Assembly: GCF_020536995.1 (NCBI RefSeq)
Contig: NC_068355.1
Span: 123,682,537 to 123,746,536, forward strand
Source: Dreissena polymorpha
Taxonomy: Eukaryota; Mollusca; Bivalvia; Myida; Dreissenidae
Length of the DNA: 64,000 nt
Reading direction: 5' to 3'
Made by a program: the position numbers and the translations under genes. Below are positions 44,761 to 56,415 of the stretch, in pieces (positions within the stretch are counted from its first letter, which is position 1; every line of letters begins with the position of its first letter). The notes beneath the pieces were generated by a model, which was not told the DNA's origin, made no database searches, and was given only the letters and a program-made list of their open reading frames with translations.

Positions 44761-46412
44761 TGAAACTGACTATTTACGTTACATTTTATTTATTACTTAA
44801 AACATTGGTTCTACATTAACAATCACATAAATCAGTGAAATATCTACTTCGTTTCCATCTTATAAGCCTGTCTGCTATAAAGGAGATAGTTGAAACTTGA
44901 TGAATGAACGTCCTTCCCGCATGTATTTCCATTTTCTTTAAGTTTAATTGATCATTGGAACATACAGTGTTGACAAAAAGGAATTAACCGTTCCTGGACC
45001 ACCAATGTTGTTGATCATTGCTGAAAAGATAATAAATATGCAGCATTTTAATTTGAATAACCATAATACATAATTTAGGTGATCACACAAAAAGTATATC
45101 ATTTTCAGAATAGTAATTTTTGTATTTGGGACATAATATACTTTTTTGTTGTTTGTTTGAGGAAAACATCAATACTCGGTCATAAAATTCAAATATGCTG
45201 TCCTTGATTTCCATGCATTTACAACACAACTTTCTCCTTACATGGCACATTTTCTTTTTTCAAAATGAAAGCAAATATGAGCCTGATTATGTGGTAAAAA
45301 TCACTGACAGGGTGCACTTTTCCTACAAAATCTACTTTACTCCAATTATGAATAATGAAAATGTTATACTTGAAAAAAAAAGCAAAATCTATGTACGTTC
45401 CTGTTTCGAGCTTTGTGTTGATAGCAAAACAAGGCATTCCTTTCTTGAAAAGTTGAAGACTCTTCTTTACGTGATGGGTTTTGCCGTACGATAACCCGTT
45501 CACATGGCTACAGTCATCACACAAGCATAAATCCACTTTATCCCCTTTTACTTCTCACCAACAATATACAATCTTGTAAGTGACACGGGTTCTAAACGTT
45601 ATTCTTCACAGTGGTCAAACTTTTCAAGCGTTTGACATCGTATTTCCAGGAATCGTTTTTTTTTTCATAAATATCAACACTGCCATGCATTAGTTGACGT
45701 TTATCATTAACTCCAGTCACATTAATATGAACAATAATAACACTTTTATTAATCTTTCTCTTTCAATATAGCAAATTGCTTTTTCTTTAAACGACCAATC
45801 TGTCAGGTACAATGTCGGCCATATTTGTTGTCTTTGTATTTAGCGGATCCTACATTTTTTTTTTGTATTTCATAGCGTATTTATAGAATATTCGCAGTTT
45901 TCTGCACATTCCCGGATAACGTTCGGATTGACGGATATATACGAAAGAAGGAGATATTGCACGAAGTTCATTAGAGTGCTAATACCTTAAAAATGTATCA
46001 GAAAAAAATCTTACTGTCTCCGTAGACACTCGTATATTTTCGGCCTAGACCGTCAAGTGAGGAACTAATTCTCGCATGAATATGCAAACAATAATAAAAA
46101 CTATGCCGTACCCAATGCTAAGGAATTTTGCTTCAATAATATTTTTTACATGTTTTATGACACTGTCATGTTATATAGTGATGTTCTGTATTCACAATGC
46201 GGGTTATTGAGAACTTCTTTGCAGGGACCTATTTGTTTGTATAGGTCCCTCTTCTTTGATTGCGCATGAATGACCGCCAAGTGGTAAATCGGACTTTTAC
46301 AAATTCATTCATTCGTGGTTGTTTTGGCAGCCAGCCAAGTCAGCTCAGCTCAAAAATCGGTATGAGTACTATGGCCTAGGGGCTTTGCCCCAGACCAAAA
46401 ACTACTCTGACT

Positions 46413-47362
46413 TGTAGACCATTATCAAGAGCTTTACAAAATGTATCATAAATATAGTTAAACTGATTAACTGTCGAGTCACCAGGCATAAAGCCAGATT
46501 GAGACTGTGTGAAGAATGAGTTTAGACGGAGGAAATTAAAAATATGTTTGTGAATTATTCGTTCAAATACCTTTTCGATAGTATTAATCAAAAACATGGG
46601 ACGATCATTAGAAACAAGAGCTGTATCACCCTTTTTGAATACAGGACACACATTTGCAATTTTCCAACATGAAGGCATTTTACGAGCAGAGAGACAGGAT
46701 TTAAACAGTTCACATAGAGGAGAGCTAAGTTGAAACATTGCCTCCCTGAGGATACGATAATCGATTCCATCAGGTCCGGAAGCTTTCCCTACCTTTAGAC
46801 ATTTAATTGCATCTATGACTTCTTCTTGAGTGATATCAATTGAATTTAAGATGTTATTGTTAGCGGTATGATGAGTTGGAAGATCATGATTTGTTACATC
46901 GATTGAGGATTGATTTGCAAAATATTTATTAATGATTTCAGCCTTGCATGTGTCATTTGTCTCAAATATGTCTGATTGTTCATCGTATAGGGGTGGAATC
47001 GATTTATTTGTGTTTGTAGACATGAAAGTGCGCAATGTTTTCCACCAGTCCTTAGCACAGAGCTCAGACGACTTAAGTTTATGCGCAATGTTCTTAAAGT
47101 ATTTCAATTTAGAATTTCGTAAAAGTAAGATAACTTCATTTCTAGCACGACGAAAATTTGACCAGTGCAGTTCGGTGTTAACTTTTTTAACTTTTCGATA
47201 TAATCTTTTTCGATGTCGTATTTTTCTTTTAATTTGATTATGCATCCATGGTAAATCACGTGGACTTTGGCATATTGTTTTGTTTGGAATGCACGACTTT
47301 GCTGTTTGTAAAATAGCATTAGTTATATTTTCAGCATATTTATTAATATCATTAAATTTCAA
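46413..47362 (-). pseudogene. LINE ORF2 C-terminal open frame: connector and RT motifs 0-2
   Basis: Longest uninterrupted LINE frame (about 317 residues). W-M-H-N-Q-I-K-R-K-I-R and YFKNIAHKLKSS are connector motifs, SPLCELFKSCLSARKMPSCW is the 'fk.sl..g..P..W' block, and NVCPVFKKGD precedes the N-D-R-P motif. Family form is usually N-Y-R-P, so the Asp is a small departure. The catalytic FADD box is not in this piece. Confidence 0.8.
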
Positions 47363-48185
47363 AAGATGCCATTGTGTTTCAGTAAAAAGGAGTCGTAACT
47401 TGTCGTAATCACCAATGTCATAACACCAAAATATGCCGGTAGTAAGATTTTACTAATGGTCTTTTAAATTTCAAAATTCCAAAAATGGGACAATGATACC
47501 GAATATTTTGGTCAAGCAAAGGTTCTCCAATTCCAGAGAATATTACATTGCTCTGGTCACTTGCAAAAATTAAATCAATAATTGAAGATGTTTGCTCTGT
47601 GTGGTGAGTTGGTTCGTGTATAAGTTGTGTGAGATTAAATTGTTGACAAAAGTTTTCTATTATTGTTGATGATGCTGGTGAAAGGAGATTCAAGTGAAAG
47701 TCTCCTGTAATAATAACATCATTTATACATGAATCGCATGCTAACCCAAAAGAATCTTCAATTGCTTTCATATACGCTGAATCTGCACTTGGTGGCCTGT
47801 AAAATACTCCAAAAGAATTGATCTATTTTTGTTAAGAGTTACTTCGATCCATATACATTCCATATGATTAAATTCAAGATCGCTTCTTCTTTTAAAGGCA
47901 ATATTTTCATTTACATATATTATAATACCCCCATGTGGATCAAGGGGACGGTCTTTGCGGATTGGCAGATGGAACCCATTGAACATGAGATCACTAGATA
48001 ATATGGAAACAGGTTTCAGTAAACGCAATAATGTCAAACTCTTGTAGACCTGTGCTAAGAATGTCTAATTTATGCACCAGGCTTTGAACATTGTAATGTA
48101 CAAAAGATAAGTGATTAGTCGCTGAAGTATTATAAGTGGGTGAGGAGCTATTTGTATCAGTATGTAACGATGATTCAAAAATTGA

Positions 48186-48209
48186 GGGTCCTGGGTTTGG
48201 ATGGATATC
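48186..48209 (-). other. 2A-like ribosome-skipping motif in the LINE leader
   Basis: Encodes D-I-H-P-N-P-G-P preceded by LLMLACILLQSG. The 2A consensus is D-(V/I)-E-x-N-P-G-P; here His replaces Glu. 2A-like motifs are known in non-LTR elements of trypanosomes, sea urchin and molluscs. The hydrophobic run before it could also act as a signal sequence. Confidence 0.65.
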
Positions 48210-48386
48210 ACCTGACTGTAACAAAATACAAGCTAACATAAGGAGTGTTCCAACAAACTCGAAGCAAGATATGAGCTTTTTTAGAAGTTGTATGTCATCA
48301 TATATGTGCATTCCTAAAAGAATATGCTTTCGCGGATGTTCGACAGTATTTGATGCATTAATCGAATTATATACGCTAGTGCGCAA

Positions 48387-50638
48387 AGAAATCTAGCTTA
48401 GTGCATCTGACCATAATTGGAAGATATATAATCAGTGAAGCAGTAATGAGAATCTTACTGGCGTTTTGTATATAATCATGACAGCGTTTCCAAACATGTG
48501 ATTACTTTTTAACATTATGAATCGTTCCAAGAAGGACGAGATAAGACTGAAACGCTTACATAATTCGTCTAATACAATAACGCGTAAAAACATATAATGA
48601 CATTTCTACTATTTGATAACACTGTTTGCAACAGAACAGGCAAAGAGGAAATGATAGTCCATAAAGGAGAAAGGAAAATAGAGCAGGAAAAAGGCATATG
48701 GAAAAGCAAAATGTTATGTTCGAAGAAACCATATCTTCAGCTAAAAGTAGTACTGTGAGTATTTTAAGTATAAACAATTTAAATTAGCTAAAGTAAGTTA
48801 AGTTTTACTTGGACAGTAATCTGACTGGGCAATAATCTATGTTTAATGTTACATTTGTACTGGTGCAATCACTTAAAAGAGTATTTACGTAGAGCAAAAC
48901 GTGGTTAAGCGAGTGTGATGATAATAGGTAACTTCAAATTGTGATGTTATCTTCTTTTGAATTACAAAAATAAATATAGATACATTGATGAGCAATACAC
49001 ATATACAAATATAAAAAGGAGTTTTAAAATAAAGGAATTACATATCTATGTGTATATTTAACAAGTATCAAATTGCAAACTTTAGATTGATAACCATCAT
49101 AACACAATACAATCAAATGACCAGCGACTTTTACACTAGTTCATATACATACATACACACACATACATAAAAAACACAAACATACATACAAAAATATATG
49201 TATACATAGACACACATACATACACATACACACACACATATACATATATAACCATTTTCAGATACATTGAATGTTGATATAGGAGAAACAAACAAAATAA
49301 GATTGTATGAAATGCACAGTAAATTGCCGGTAATTTTATGATTAAGTTTAATGATAATATTTCATCAAAAGCTAACGACTATCACGCTAAATACATTTTC
49401 TGTACACAATCTGTTAAGCATTAATGTATGTATATATACAAACATACACACATACACATATACATATAAAGGAATTTATAGAAACCTTGAATGTTGAATA
49501 TAGAAAAGACAAACAAACTAACATTGTATTCGATTCTCAGTAAATTGCCAGTAATTTAATGATATATTTGTATGATAATATTTCATCAATAGATAACGAA
49601 TACCACGCTAAATAAATGTTCTGTATGCTGTACACAATCAAGTATGCATCAATGTAAGAGCCTGTGCAATCATAGGCTTTTAAGACGCATTGCTGCCTTA
49701 TTTTGTACCGAATAGTTATATGAACAGCGTTCTTTTACAATAGTATGAACACTTATATGTAACCCTAATGTACGAAAACAAAACATTAGAGTGACAAAGT
49801 GTACATAAAAGGAAGGTCATCAGCTCACAGGGTCACTTTGTCAAATTTAACTAGAATTTGTCATGATTAAAATAAATAAATATATCCTTGCATGTTTGCA
49901 ACCGAGTGCTAACATAATTTAATATATGAAAAGAAAGAGAATCATCTAAGTGCATGACTGCACTGTTTACAATATGCAATTAAATCAGATGTACTTGTAT
50001 TTTATCTCATAAACCATGAAAATAAAGGGCAATAACTCCCGATACCAATATCTAATCACAAGTTTCAATCATCATGCTCTACAACAGATATGCATGACAT
50101 AGCGCGAAGGTATCATGAAATTCGCATGGTGACATGCACATGTGAAATGAATGATAAATTGCGCAGCAACTACTTAAAATAAACAAAGCTACAAAGGGTA
50201 ATATATCCTTACAAACAATTTCACAGCGAAATGATTATGATATACGCTGCAGCACGTTTAGTCATAAGTAGGAGTAGCGCACGCACGAAAATGAGACGGG
50301 TTTATCTCGTACAATAACTTACCATTGTCATTTTAAATAGACATAGTGTAAAATATGTTAGTGATGTTATTGTATTTAGTGTTAGCACCGGTTGACTATT
50401 TTTATTATGTGTTTAGAAAGTAGGTTTTGATGAAGTATGTATATAAATATATCATGAACAGAGTTCACACATCGATATGAAGAGATGTAAATCAATTTCG
50501 TTTGCTTATTCATGTGTTTAGATTCAGCTCATGCAAAGAATGATCAAGGTCACAAGATCCTCGTGCAACACAAACCACTTGCGCTGGATAAAATGTAGAC
50601 TGTTCAAAAAAGAAGAGGACAGCGATTCGTGTCGAATT
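48387..50638. other. Gap between LINE and ORF1-like gene, with a tandem duplication
   Basis: Holds a (CATA)n/(CA)n microsatellite at 49140-49255 and a roughly 215-bp direct duplication (49210-49425 and 49430-49650, sharing 'gtaaattgcc.gtaattt' and 'tgataatatttcatcaa'). The rest is AT-rich with no gene recognised. It may include LINE UTR sequence. Confidence 0.5.
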
Positions 50639-51012
50639 TCATGAGTTGTACTTGTCCAATTCCGATTCACAGTTGATGCGCCTTTTTCGTGACACGCCGT
50701 TTTCTGTGACCCTTATTAGAATGTTTCCATCGGCAGACCAAGCACTTTCGATTTTCTTTGATTTTGCAAGACCGCGAGCAATAAACAGCAGCTGTGAACG
50801 GCGTTGCGTTAAGTCTTCATTGATGAACACATGATCGTATGCATCGTTCGATTTGAGGTTCCGTCGAAGAGAGTACAATTTTTGCCGGACACGATAGCTG
50901 GTGAACTTGCGACCTTCAGATTTCCCAGTCCTGTGCGAGCGATCAATTTCTCCTAAGGCAACATCAGCACCAAATGATTTGCATACATTAAGAACTAGAG
51001 TGTCCGTAGTCT
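50639..51012 (-). pseudogene. L1-type ORF1 protein, C-terminal half
   Basis: The minus strand encodes DTLVLNVCKSFGADVALGEI, then DRSHRTGKSEG, YRVRQKLYSLRRNLKSND, VFINEDLTQRRSQLLFIARG and AWSADGNILIRV, ending at a stop. This is the RRM end and C-terminal RNA-binding domain of L1-type ORF1p (IDRSHR.G, VFINEDLT, AW..DG.I.V). It is the continuation of the half at 53936-54400, separated by a 2.9-kb retroelement fossil. Confidence 0.75.
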
Positions 51013-51666
51013 TTGCTACACTTCTGTTTCTCCTTAAAAAACACCAAACTCATGTTTGCAATACCAGACGAGACGTTTAGAAAAATTTAACGGTCTCCCA
51101 TCAAATATGCCGTTCCTTACTCTACCTTGTATGGTAATATGACCCGCAGGAAATAAAGTAAAATCATGCACAAAGTATGCTTTATCTTCCCTCCAGGAAA
51201 ACACAACGGCCAAAAAGGAGCCGACTTCCAAATAGGCAGCAACACAGTTGCATTACACTTTTCGTGTTTTATCTTAAGAATACAATCACATGCCAATCGA
51301 GGCGGGGGAACAATCCAGTTGCTCTCGCCTTTCCACTCCACACTAAATGCGTCTATAGCGGAAGTACCAGGTCACCAATATCTAGAATTAAATTTGGCGC
51401 ATTTAGTATTGTAATTACATGCAAAACAATCACATGTATGTGGACCCCAAGTTGTTTTATAAATTTTCGAAAATATAATTTTCAATTGACCAATCGTCAC
51501 TATCAGTGGACCTACTCAAAAAATCTGCTTGATCGTTGCTTTTTCGTGGAACCCAATTTGGTACCAATATTATACCATTACTTCTACATACATCATCAAC
51601 ATGTACTGCAATATCTTGCAGATATGGCTTTCTACTACCTTTTTTTAAAATACTTGTTACATTCCT

Positions 51667-52939
51667 CTAATCGGAGTTTAATTTTACTATAGATCCTTTT
51701 ACTTGTACCAAAGAACTATTAAGCACTCTGCGTACAGCTTCTAACTCCCTCCAGGTAGAACTGAGTCTTGTTTCAGACTCGGACCAACAACCCACCACAT
51801 CGCTATTGTTGTGATTCTCTACATAACCTCCAAATCCAGCTCCACTGGCGTCACAATAGACGACGGTTTGCTCATTTTCACAAAACCAATCCAATTCCTC
51901 TAATTTCCCACAATTCAGCGAATGTATGTTACATTTCCAAAATACTATCTCATCAACAGCCTTGCTTGTCACTAAGACAGGAGTGTCGCAACTCGCTCTG
52001 GACAATACGCACTGATAAAGAGACCTTGACCTTAAACGTACAATCGGCCGTATAGCGCTTTGCATCGAAATCAGCTGACCTATCAATCTTGCAATTACAC
52101 GTACATGAAACATATTTTCATCTTTAACAATTTTAGATGAAAGCTCATTTAATAAACAGACTGCGCTTTCTATACGCTCATCATTTACTCGCACAGTACC
52201 ATCATGCATATGCCAAGTATACCCTAACCAATCTATGCACTGTCGAGGTTCCCAATGACATTTTTCATCAGCGATTAAGAACCCAAAAGTCTGCCAATCT
52301 TCCCGTATGAACATTGAAACGCGAGAAGCGTTTTCAAATGAATTTGAACCTCCGAGACCGTCATCCAGAAAAACAACTATTTTGTGAACCATCGACCTCC
52401 ATTTTGTTACAAGAACTCTCAAAATCTTAGTAAAAATGAAACCCGCTGTAGAGATCCCAAATAGTAACACGTTGTAAACATAATACCCTTTTCCGTTTTC
52501 GGTTTCCCAGCAAAAACCTAGAAATTGTCTATGTTCTGGAAAAAATCATTATATGATGATAAGCGGATCTAATATCAAATGAAAATAAATAGTCTCCTTT
52601 ACAAAAGATTTGTTTAGCAACTGATTGATCCTCGAAACAGACCTTGTATTTAAATAATTCTGGATTTATATAACGACAATCTAAAACAAGTGTCGGTTTT
52701 CCGCTTTTTCCATAAGCCACAGTCAAAGGATTAACAGCGACTGGAGGTTTGTTCACTTGAGAAATACAGCCCTTAGCCAATAAACTTTCAATTTCGCTCG
52801 ACACAAATGAACAATTATCATTAGCAGATTTGTTATTTGGTAAAATAACAGACCGTGGTACATCTCTAAAAGGCAACTTGTATCCATTATTCACAACATC
52901 TAATATGTACTCGCTTGCGTTTTTCCAATACTCGTACAA
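51667..52939 (-). pseudogene. RT and RNase H part of the fossil retroelement
   Basis: The RT N-terminal segment (PTLVLDCRYINPELF, SFDIRSAYHHI) lies upstream. The palm/thumb end (IVVFLDDGLGG, GFLIADEKCHWEP, IDWLGY) and RNase H (VVYCDASGAGFGGYVE, STWRELEAVRRVL) lie downstream. The style matches DIRS-type and related RT-RH polyproteins. Fossil; broken. Confidence 0.75.
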
Positions 52940-52948
52940 GAATTAAGC

Positions 52949-53644
52949 CTACCTACAGGCGTTTTTACTGAAATTTTGCAATCGAATTCTACTTTTATTC
53001 TCAACCACACTACAATAAACATGGTTACTTATCTTGTTATCTTTCGAAACAACGGCTCCACCGTCTGGGACTACAGCCTTGCACTTTTCTCGCCATTGTC
53101 CTGTACGCCCACACCGGAAACACGTCCCGGGCCGTCTAGTCTGCGAAGCTGCCGTTGACTGATTCAATGCCGATGCTATATTGCCATCGCCTTTGACATG
53201 AAGAACGTATGGAGAGAAACGTCGATCGCGGTTCCGATGCTCTTGGCGCAACTTCCGGTCTGCCTTCTGCTGGTCTCTGTAGATTTTCTTTTCGTCATCG
53301 GAGTCCTCTGCTAATGGATGTGCTTCATACTCATGCACTACTCTCCATCCGCTATCTAATGAGTCTGCTAATCTTATGAGCTTCTGTCTATGCAATAGAA
53401 TGTCCGTACCTTCTTCAATCTTCTTATTCGCGGCTACCACAGACTCGGTGGGCTGCAACCTGACGGATTCTTGCAAAAATCCTTCTGCCTCTCTTAATTT
53501 GTTCAAAACTTTATTGTTTATCTTGTACTGCTCCTCGTTACTCTTTTTACGAAACGTGTAATTCTCGTTCCTGGACAAATTTTCTTGAATAGAATTTAGC
53601 TGGGCTTGCGACAACTGTTGATTTTCGCTCATTCGTCTTTCCAA
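52949..53644 (-). pseudogene. Gag-like part of the fossil retroelement
   Basis: Charged, helix-prone protein of about 230 residues with a Cys-rich knuckle (CFRCGRTGQW...) near residues 175-190. It is followed directly by the RT part and belongs to the fossil element described for the whole 51.0-53.9 kb span. Confidence 0.65.
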
Positions 53645-53935
53645 ACTCTCAGATTTCCTTAAAATAATGTCCTCGAATGAGAATGAATGTCATTCTCTTG
53701 ACTCGCCATGGCTGCACGACCACGTGTAAAACGAACTGTGTATTAAGAAAAGAAAAGAAAACCTGTCCGCACTGACTGAAGACGCCTGGTAGAATGAACT
53801 CTACACAACATAATCATACGTTTGAGATCCTCGTGCAAGACTGACCAATCATTTTATTACTGTTAAACAGTCTCGTTTCGCGTAAGACAAATATTTCACG
53901 CTATACTATCGAAACGCGTGAAATAAAAATTCTCA

Positions 53936-54400
53936 CGAGCTTCATTGCCTTCGGGTATGCCAAATATGCGCAAGCTATTGCGTCTGCTGTATTGTTCACC
54001 GGTATCCAGCAAGTTTTCAATCTCCACCACACGATCACGCAGCATGCTATTCTGATTACGGAGTGTTTTGTTTTCACTTTCCAAGATGGCAATTCTTTTT
54101 GTGAGACCATCAACAACACCAGATATTATTGACTACCATTTTTTTCATTTCGACAGCCAATGACTGTTGCATGGACTCCTGAACTGTTTGAAAAATAGCC
54201 AGCAAAGAATTAGTATCAAGTACAACATGGTCAACATTACATTGCCAGCTACGCTTTCAACAGTGTAGTTAAATTCGCAATTGGAATCGCTAAGCATGCG
54301 ATTTTTTTTTCTGTGCACCGCCTTGTTCACGAGTTGACAAGAGGGAAATAGTTCTCTTTGTTTTAGTGGCCATATTCGGAGTTGAAGTATCGTAACTCAT
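53936..54400 (-). pseudogene. L1-type ORF1 protein, N-terminal half
   Basis: ATG at 54400-54398. A basic Ser/Thr-rich leader (MSYDTSTPNMATKTKRT), a coiled coil (ILESENKTLRNQNSMLRDRV, VEIENLLDTGEQYSRR) and the RRM start (NSLRIFGIPEGNEARE) are visible in that order. This is the L1 ORF1p layout (E.YSRR.NLRI.GIPE). The frame is broken more than once in the leader and coiled coil. The fossil retroelement begins right after this piece. Confidence 0.75.
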
Positions 54401-54976
54401 TTTAGGTGTTACTATTTAACTTTGGAAAGTATAGATTGAATGATCTGTGTGCGTGACGTTTATAACAGTACATAACCTAGTACAGTGTGGCCATACCACG
54501 TGGTCCGTGATGTCATTTTGGTAAGCACGTCAAGTAGAAAATTGTCAACATTGACTCCGCTAAGAAACTTCAAATCCATGTAAGTATCTTATTACTTACT
54601 CTTTTTTGACGAAATAAAGCGCAGGCTAAGGGCAAAGTTGAGCACTATTCTCGGTTATGTAAATATTTGACACCAGATGAATAGTTTAGTCTATCATTCG
54701 AGGCAAATTCCTAGATTTTACGTTACAATGCACGCAAGCACGACAAGCACATTTTAAATCTTCCAAAATATCTGTTTTATATTCCTTTTTGCAGTGCACT
54801 AATATATGCGGACATGAATAATTCCATATAAAATGTGTTTTGTCCAAAAAAAAAATATCTTAAAACACCATCTAATGACATTTTAATGTACACCAACAAT
54901 TTGGCTAACACGACAAGCAACAAAATTCAAGGCAAGCACGACAAGTCGATATTCGGCTACAACGACTAGTAGTTAT

Positions 54977-55068
54977 AAGTGTAGAATTGGTAACTTCTAT
55001 GTTGTCAAACTATAAACTTCAATAAGTGTAGAATTGGTAACTTCTATGTTGTCAAACTATAAACTTCA
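54977..55068 (+). repeat. 46-bp direct tandem duplication
   Basis: 'aagtgtagaattggtaactt' to 'aaacttcaat' occurs twice head to tail at the inner edge of the left arm. Confidence 0.9.
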
Positions 55069-55637
55069 ATTTATTTTAATGTGTGTGTCCCTTGTATAGT
55101 TCGTGTCTAATGTCTATTTACTGTCTTCGTGAGATTCTGTGCCCTGTCCTGTCTGTGTGTCTTCAGCCATGTATAATGTATAAAAAGTAACGTGTTTAAG
55201 ATGTTTAAACAGAACAAATGAACGAAATCTGCACTTATAAATGACTACTGAATCGACATTAAGACATCATGTTACCATAAATAAGACTCTTCGTCCAAGT
55301 TTATAACAGTTTTACGTATCAATGAAAATTTGACTGCAATAGAAGACGGTTTAATTTTGACACATAAACACTCTTGAAAACATACAACTAAAAAAATCTA
55401 GCGTTTCTCAAAATACACCTTTTCCAAGTTTTTTTCATATTCAGAAAACATGTTGCCTATATATTCGGAACAATCGCAAAAGCGTCGATTAAAAACATGC
55501 CGACAAACGTATCTTGTTTGTGATGTAAATAAGAAAGATAAAACATTTTTAAAAAGGAATATTGTTCATATTTGAACTATAATAAGAACTTTCTTGTTTT
55601 GTTTTCTTACAATGTTTATATCTCTTTTGTAGGAATC

Positions 55638-55826
55638 ATGAGACCAAAACCAACATTCAAACTCGGAAAGCGAAGCAAGCGTATCAAGACGAGACGAGAC
55701 AGACATCAGCAACACGAATATCCAACGTGGGTGTCATCTTGGATCAAAACCGAAGATGAATTATTTAATAGAGTGAAATATGAACATAAAATGCGTTGTG
55801 TTTACTCATCACACTGTCCACAATGA
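55638..55826 (+). CDS. Small basic ORF inside the long-TIR element (62 aa)
   Basis: Starts at ATG 55638, just after a T-rich tract and CTCTTTTGTAG that looks like a splice acceptor. It encodes FKLGKRSKRIKTRRDRHQ, rich in Lys/Arg like a nuclear localisation or DNA-binding tail, then WVSSWIKTEDELFNRVKYEH and a Cys/His end. No family recognised. It could be one exon of an element protein, or chance. Confidence 0.3.
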   Translation: MRPKPTFKLGKRSKRIKTRRDRHQQHEYPTWVSSWIKTEDELFNRVKYEHKMRCVYSSHCPQ

Positions 55827-56151
55827 AACACATTTTTGCAAACTAAATCTCCACCAAAGGCGGGCTAGTGCGAGAAGAAACGAGAGCAATTTTATACCTA
55901 CTTATAGACTTGGACTCGACATGAAAGAAATTTAATCATCAGATACCCCCTTTCTGTAAAATTCCTTATTTTAGAAGGATTGCAATCAAGAAGCTGGACT
56001 TGAGATAACACAAAAAGTTAAATATATAAGTATTCATGCGCATTATGTGTGTTTTAATCAATACCAGGATTAAATTTAATGGAAGTGCTGAATATTTACT
56101 TCAGTCAAATAAATGTTAAAGTTAGGTGTTTTTGTCGCCTTTGTAAATCAG

Positions 56152-56415
56152 GGACCGTATTCCCCAACCGATTCTTAGACTTAAGAATAAAGAATAGACT
56201 TAGAACCAAGAAAAATGTGTTCAGTGTTTGAATATATACAGGCCTCCACTGGTGATTATGTCATTAACAAAATGTTCTTTATGAAGAATAATATATATAG
56301 AAATGTTTACCGCAGAGTTTGACTCAAAATTAAAGAAATTATTGAATATTCTAATTTAAAGAATTTTCTTTATTCTTAGACTTAAGTCTAAGAATTGTTT
56401 GGTGAATACGGGCCC
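56152..56415. mobile_element. MITE nested in the long-TIR element, about 264 bp
   Basis: Inverted ends GGGACCGTATTCCCCAACCG / GGTGAATACGGGCCC plus inner arms ATTCTTAGACTTAAG and CTTAAGTCTAAGAAT. Non-coding. Confidence 0.7.

Larger units (their letters stand above)
43401..46395. other. Right part of the putative insertion, little content
   Basis: AT-rich. Apart from the exonuclease-like remnant, the palindrome at 44651-44760 and a hairpin AGGGACCTAT/ATAGGTCCCT near 46224-46252, I recognise nothing. The overlapping frames at 45195-45536 on both strands have no family resemblance. Confidence 0.4.
34776..46396. other. Putative 11.6-kb insertion splitting one LINE
   Basis: Both borders abut LINE RT codons within an A5-A7 run. 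The left border shows hairpin GCGCCGTAGGCGC (34781-34793). The right border shows GGGGCTTTGCCCC (46379-46391). Related AGCCCCTAGGCC / AGCCCCAGGCC blocks sit near both ends in the same orientation on the minus strand. No transposase or replicase was recognised inside. An alternative is two unrelated LINE fragments broken at the same place. Confidence 0.45.
46396..48386 (-). mobile_element. CR1/Jockey-like LINE, endonuclease and N-terminal RT part
   Basis: Minus-strand order: a leader with a 2A-like motif (48209-48186), AP endonuclease (LSFVHYNVQSL, IIAFTET near 48100-48000; VIITGDFHLNLL near 47715-47680; SSIIDLIFA and YHCPIFG near 47590-47480), then a connector and RT start (GKASGPDGIDYRIL near 46780, NDRPMFLINTIEKVFERII near 46590, SQSGFMPGDSTVNQF near 46490). 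It ends VRVVF at the break. The reading frame changes at least three times in the endonuclease part, so it is dead. The 3' part (motif A onward) appears at 34.61-34.78 kb. Confidence 0.85.
51015..53935 (-). mobile_element. Fossil retroelement, DIRS/Ty3-like (gag-like, RT, RNase H), inserted in ORF1
   Basis: Retroelement fossil of about 2.9 kb on the minus strand, bounded on both sides by pieces of an L1-type ORF1 gene. Parts in order: a leader, a gag-like region with a zinc knuckle (about 53.64-52.95 kb), reverse transcriptase (about 52.94-52.3 kb), RNase H (about 52.3-51.5 kb) and a conserved downstream domain seen in DIRS-type polyproteins (about 51.5-51.03 kb). I did not recognise a tyrosine recombinase, integrase or long terminal repeats. 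GAGAA flanks both borders. It is broken, with several breaks. Protein motifs are still easy to read, which suggests moderate rather than great age. Confidence 0.7.

Noticed and set aside
45195-45536. Overlapping frames of about 100 codons on both strands
   Set aside because: Neither strand shows a recognisable motif, codon pattern or splice context; opposite-strand overlap suggests chance.
34776-46396. Helitron as the identity of the 11.6-kb segment
   Set aside because: It starts with TC and has a hairpin near the other end, but lacks the CTRR terminus and no Rep/helicase was recognised.
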